Shown here: in pieces, positions 60,166-64,000 of the stretch
How positions within the stretch are numbered: position 1 is the first letter of the stretch
Layout of the letters: each line of letters opens with the position of its first letter
Source: Delphinus delphis
Lineage: Eukaryota > Chordata > Mammalia > Artiodactyla > Delphinidae
Direction: 5' to 3'
DNA length: 64,000 nt
Assembly (NCBI RefSeq): GCF_949987515.2
Contig: NC_082689.1
Coordinates: 102,338,957-102,402,956, forward strand
The notes under the pieces: generated by a model
Seen by the model: the letters and a program-made list of their open reading frames with translations, nothing else
Database searches by the model: none
Told to the model about the DNA's origin: nothing
Translations under genes and position numbers: made by a program

Positions 60166-60689
60166 CCAGCCACAATAATGAATGTTTTATTAGAGGTGTT
60201 TTGTTTACAGTATTGTTTAGCTGTTTGTGTGAATTCATTGTATATCGCTACCTAGAGAGTTGAGACAATGGAACCGGTCTTTTCTTAACTAGTATGGTCT
60301 CAGGAAATGCTTGTTGGTAAGTTAACTGACAATTTCAACTTAAAGGAGCCTGCAAATTCTGGGCAGAGGGTTAGGAAAAAGGGGTGTTCTTTAGGGTTGA
60401 TTTCAAGACTCCACCTGGTTTCCTGAAGTTTGCATGGCCTAGAAAGTTAGCATCCAGGTTTATGTTTCTGCAGCTTGGTCATGATTGGGTTCTTTGTTAA
60501 CAGAGCTCCAGGGCTGCTAAACACAGCAAGTGGTAGCCCTGTCAGCACCCAGGGGCTCCTGGGGGAGTCCGTTTCTAGCATTTGGATTCTACAAGATGCC
60601 TTTGAAAAATTTAATACTAACCAATCTGTCATCACTGTTTCTCAAGAAAAAGCCACAGTTGATCCCCCTCTTAGTATTATTCGTTTGTC
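60166..60689. other. Unique stretch, nothing recognised
   Basis: Frames of 62-111 codons overlap on both strands at 60447-60810 without recognisable content. Confidence 0.4.
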
Positions 60690-60960
60690 CTTTTATTTAT
60701 TCACCAAATATATATATTCAAAAAACAACCACAGGTTTTGCATTATCCACTGGGAACACAGATCACAAACAATTACAATGACTAAAAAAATTCGGGGAGT
60801 GGAGTGTTAGGAAAGGCTCTCTGGAGGAAGTAATGATGTAGGGATGAGGAAGATATATGAAAACATTATCCAGGTGTAGTCTGGAAAGCACTGTGGCAGG
60901 CACGGGGAGGGGATGCAAGAGAAGCCCAAGTCTTGGTCCCTGCCATTTGGAAACTCAAAA
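60690..60960 (-). repeat. Possible L2 fragment, reverse orientation
   Basis: 'ccttttatttattcaccaaa', 'cattatccactgggaacaca' and 'aggaaaggctctctggagga' are in reverse-L2 order, then 'gcaagagaagcccaag'. It is weakly conserved. Confidence 0.45.
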
Positions 60961-61109
60961 TGAAGTTAAATGGGCAAGGCAACCTCGTATGAAATGGTTA
61001 AGAAACTCAGACGAGCAGTAGCTATTAAGTATCCAAATGGGTGGGATAGATTTTAAATTCTAAACAATACCTATAAGGTGAGATCACTGGTTTAGGGACC
61101 TGGGGAACT

Positions 61110-61265
61110 GGAGATACTTCAGTTTGATGAAGAGTGGAAGGCTCAGGATGAGAGCCTCACCACCTAAGGCTACCTCCTGGGGAAGTGAGTTCCCCGTCAT
61201 TGGGGGTATTCAAGCAGGTCCAGAGGGCCACTTATGGATAAGGTTGGGTGGTCAGGGGAGGTGGC
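61110..61265 (+). repeat. Ancient repeat, possibly L3/CR1-like
   Basis: 'ggggaagtgagttccccgtc', 'attgggggtattcaagcagg' and 'gggccacttatggataaggt' match the remembered 3' region of an old LINE, probably the same family as 48850-49220. The family name is uncertain. Confidence 0.45.
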
Positions 61266-61504
61266 AGAATTCATATACATAGGAGAACAGTGTGTTCTGA
61301 GATTCAGTTGTTCAAATACCTCTCATGATTTTTGTTATACCTCAACCCCAACCGTGTTATGATTTAGTCACTGTTTTAAAGAGATATATTTTAAAAGAAG
61401 GCCAGTGCAGATCAACATTTACAGTGTAAATTATCTCTAACATTTTAACATTTATTAAGCAAAAGAAAGTAATAAGGTGTAAAAGAGTGTGATGGATCCC
61501 ATCA

Positions 61505-61575
61505 CTTGTGTAAAAAGATATATATGCGTATATATACATATATATATGAATAGGTTTATATATATATTTTTTATT
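61505..61575. repeat. (TA)n-rich tract
   Basis: Interrupted TA/TATATG repeats followed by T-rich DNA. Confidence 0.85.
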
Positions 61576-61808
61576 TATCACCTATTGCTAGAAATTTTCA
61601 AATTATAAAATAGCTGGTAATGCTGATTGCCTCTGGAATGGGATACTGACAGTTCAGTGCACATATTACCGACTCAAAACAATTGAAAGAATGAGAAATA
61701 TTTTAAAAACTCAGTATCAGTCATGTGCCCTTTTGTATATTAGAATGTATGCTATATGTCTGCAGAAGGAAGACTTGAGAGGCTAACACCAAGAGGCTGC
61801 CTTTCTTT

Positions 61809-62012
61809 TTTTTTTTTGGCGGTACGCGGGCCTCTCACTGTTGTGGCCTCTCCCGCTGCGGAGCACAGGCTCCGGACGCTCAGGCTCAGCGGCCATGGCT
61901 CACGGGCCCAGCCGCTCCGCGGCATGTGGGATCTTCCCGGACCGGGCACGAACCCGCGTCCCCTGCATCGGCAGGCGGACTCTCAACCACTGTGCCACCA
62001 GAGAAGCCCCTT
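61809..62012 (-). mobile_element. Cetacean tRNA-derived SINE (CHR-2 type), well preserved
   Basis: The minus-strand head is GGCTTCTCTGGTGGCACA, close to the family start. A-box and B-box regions, body and a 13-base A-tail are all present, with most CpG sites intact. GGCTGCCTTTCTTT flanks it perfectly at 61795-61808 and 62013-62026. The low decay suggests a recent insertion. Frames of 65-118 codons over it are artefacts. Confidence 0.95.
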
Positions 62013-62026
62013 GGCTGCCTTTCTTT

Positions 62027-63479
62027 ATTTTTCTATATTTTCCAAAATTAGTCCAGGGGACATATACATGGTTTTTGATTTTAAAATTGTGTTCAGTGAC
62101 ATTATTGGATAATGGAGAATAAAGCAAACAGGTATAAGAGGTAGGAGGAAGTAGTGAGAGCTCCACACAGACTGAGAGTAGAGATGGGAAGAACCATGGC
62201 CTCGAGGGACCTTTGTGATCCAAGAGGGAGTTTCAGCCTGGTTGGAAAAGGTTGGACCAGGGATTGGGGTGGCAGTTTCACACGTGGGATCAGAGACTGA
62301 CCTCCATGTTCTACAGTGAAGGGTTGAGGGGTAGGGAATGGCTTTGGCTCGAGAAGGAGCCCTGGAGGCTGAGAGCAGAGCAGCGCCTGTGGAAAAAGAA
62401 TGAGGAAGCTGGAGAGCAGGGGGCACGGGGAGGAGTTAAGCCTGAGGCAAGAGGGTGGGACCCCACGCGGACGCCAGGGCCACTGAATTGCACGGTCCCG
62501 GGGGCAGCTTTCAGTTTGCGGTTATAGGCACAACCTCAGTAGCTGGACACAGGGTGAGGGCAGGCTTAAGGGGACCCAGAAGTGACAGTTGAGGATGGGC
62601 AGTGGGGAGGCAGGGCCTTAGGAAGGGTCCTGCACTGGGGTGAGCTGGGGCCCGATGACGAGGGGACAGGTGGCCAGTCTGGGAAAATCTGGCATGGGGG
62701 AGCTTGTGTCCCAACTGCAGAGGTGGCACAAGCTGTCCTCCTGAGGTGGAGTGTGACCTTGGTGCGTCTGCTGGTCAGCAATGGGCAGATGAAGTCGCTG
62801 TGTTATCCGCACGTGGTTCAGTCATGCCCGTTCCAGGGGGTGTGGGCATGCCACACTTTAGGAAGTGCTGGCTGGATTGGAGGGGGGCAATGGATGACCT
62901 CAGAGGCCATAGAACAACAGGAGGTGTACGATTCTAGGAAACTAAGAAAAGTCCTAGCTGACTTGAGTTGTTGAGGTGGCAGGAGGGCCTGTGGTTTCCG
63001 AAGACGGAGAAGACAAGCGGGAAGGAGATCTGTGAAAAGTAGGGCATCTCCTCAGACTTGATTTGTTGGATAAATGCACGATGCCCTGAGAGGAAGGGCC
63101 TCGGGCAGCCGAGAGGAAGAGAACATCACCCTTCCCTTTTTCTCGTGGTTGATGGAAGGGGTCCCGCCTCAGCGGGATTTAGTAAAAATCAACTTGGCCT
63201 TCCACCCTGATCCAAGCTATTGAAAATTCCGGTTCATGTAAGCCATCTCTCTCAGATGGCCTTACCAGTCTCCTTGGAAATAAACTTAAGGCCTCTCAGA
63301 AACCTTAAATCTGAGGCTAGAAGAACATTCTTTCCCACAGTTCTGAAACCTAACACTGTATTCCTTTCTCTGTTTGGGATTCCAGCAGAGATGGCTGCTT
63401 CCCTCTCTTTTCAGACGAGGCAACAAGATGACATACTTTCCTTTCTCCTAATTTCCCTTAGAAGAGAATGACATTTGCT
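62027..63479. other. GC-richer unique stretch, nothing recognised
   Basis: Many overlapping frames of 60-133 codons lie on all strands at 62025-62974, which is what GC-rich non-coding DNA produces. I see no protein family and no convincing pair of splice sites. It could include an untranslated exon or regulatory DNA, but this is not supported. Confidence 0.4.
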
Positions 63480-63850
63480 TATACAGTTCTATTTTTTTCC
63501 TTTTGGTTTTTAATTATAAAAAGCTTCTAGCCGCTGATTTATTATATAGGGAACGAATTGTGTCTTTGAGACCCACTGCACTGTAATTACTTGAGTTAGC
63601 ACTGCAGATATCTATGCAGGGGCCAGCAGTCAATTTTGACTCAGAATAGATAATACACGGACTGCTATTAAGTTTAATGTAGATTAATGTGAGTTGCTTC
63701 CCTTTGCATGTATGTACGCAGGTACCAATAATTAAGATTAATTTCCACTAGACAGAATGGCCTTCACTGTGCACAGTGCCAGAAAATGCTTCTTTAATAG
63801 CTGTTAATTGGATATATTTGCTTTGATGGTGAAATCCTGATTAGTCTTGT
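63480..63850. promoter_or_regulatory. Candidate conserved non-coding block (possible enhancer)
   Basis: A repeat-free, AT-rich but complex block. It is dense in homeodomain-type cores: TTTTTAATTATAAAA near 63508, GTAATTACTT near 63586, TTTAATGTAGATTAATGTG near 63673, ATAATTAAGATTAATTT near 63729 and GTTAATTGG near 63803. It also has a TGACTCA AP-1-like site near 63638 and CTTTGATGG, TCF-like, near 63822. This composition is typical of developmental enhancers. Function and conservation are inference; no alignment was possible. Confidence 0.35.
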
Positions 63851-64000
63851 TACCCCGAAAACTCCCCTCCTTGCTACTCCCACCCCTGCCCACTCTTTAG
63901 GAGAAAAAGAGATTGATGATAGCAGAGTCAGAGCTTTGGAGGTGATGAGCTCTTCTGCACCCTTTCCCTCAAACCCACCCCATTCACTCCAGTTCTGAGT
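63851..64000. other. Window end, nothing recognised
   Basis: C-rich non-coding text. No feature could be supported. Confidence 0.4.

Noticed and set aside
61756..62112. 118-codon frame over the SINE at 61809 (and similar frames at 33278-33563 and 38345-38669)
   Set aside because: The same frame appears at every CHR-2-type SINE, so it is SINE sequence and not a gene.
62025..62974. Possible coding exon(s) in GC-rich DNA (133- and 130-codon frames)
   Set aside because: Several frames on both strands are equally open and none shows a protein family or paired splice sites.

Overview
The window is nuclear DNA from a mammal, most likely a cetacean (whale or dolphin). Three insertions (33318-33530, 38400-38638, 61809-62012) have the tRNA-head SINE sequence I know as the cetacean CHR-2 type. 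A fourth (44005-44304) looks like the older CHR-1 type. The young LINE-1 elements are of the cetartiodactyl kind. Ancient mammalian repeats (MIR, L2, MER5, MER20, MLT1-like LTRs, L1M/HAL1-like) fill much of the rest. I found no host protein-coding exon, rRNA gene or functional tRNA gene, and no bacterial-type feature. All long open frames fall inside LINE-1 copies or low-complexity DNA. The window reads as intergenic or deep-intronic sequence.

Layout: 1-3668 is mostly unique, with MIR fragments. L1-A (3678-11173, minus) is full length with a 9-bp target-site duplication and carries a nested L1 3' end. A probable solitary LTR lies at 11888-12365. Old repeats and unique DNA run to 20000, with an ancient L1 at 15.5-16.6 kb and an L2 split by a MIR at 18.7-19.8 kb. 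L1-B (20007-25930, plus) and L1-C (26097-33271, minus) sit tail to tail about 165 bp apart. L1-C is full length, with a perfect 17-bp duplication and an expanded AAAG microsatellite in its 5' UTR. A SINE follows at once. From 34 to 38.6 kb there is an old LTR, L1/HAL1-like debris and a SINE with a 42-T tail. That SINE abuts L1-D (38639-41287, minus), which keeps the 5' half of a LINE-1 but has lost its 3' half. From 41.3 to 51.8 kb the sequence is mostly unique, with one SINE, an MLT1-like LTR and an L1M 3' end. An ancient L1M (51.8-56.0 kb) contains a MER5A. MIR, MER20, a long L2 and a SINE lead to a repeat-poor right end with a candidate conserved non-coding block (63480-63850).

There is no gene network here. 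The biology is retrotransposition: autonomous LINE-1s, all now broken, and SINEs that borrow the LINE-1 machinery, as their A-tails and target-site duplications show. I did not find a convincing undescribed system. The most useful leads are a 63-bp sequence duplicated 2.4 kb apart, the 3'-truncated L1-D junction, two unrelated 5' UTR types on similar LINE-1 bodies, and the candidate regulatory block at the right end.
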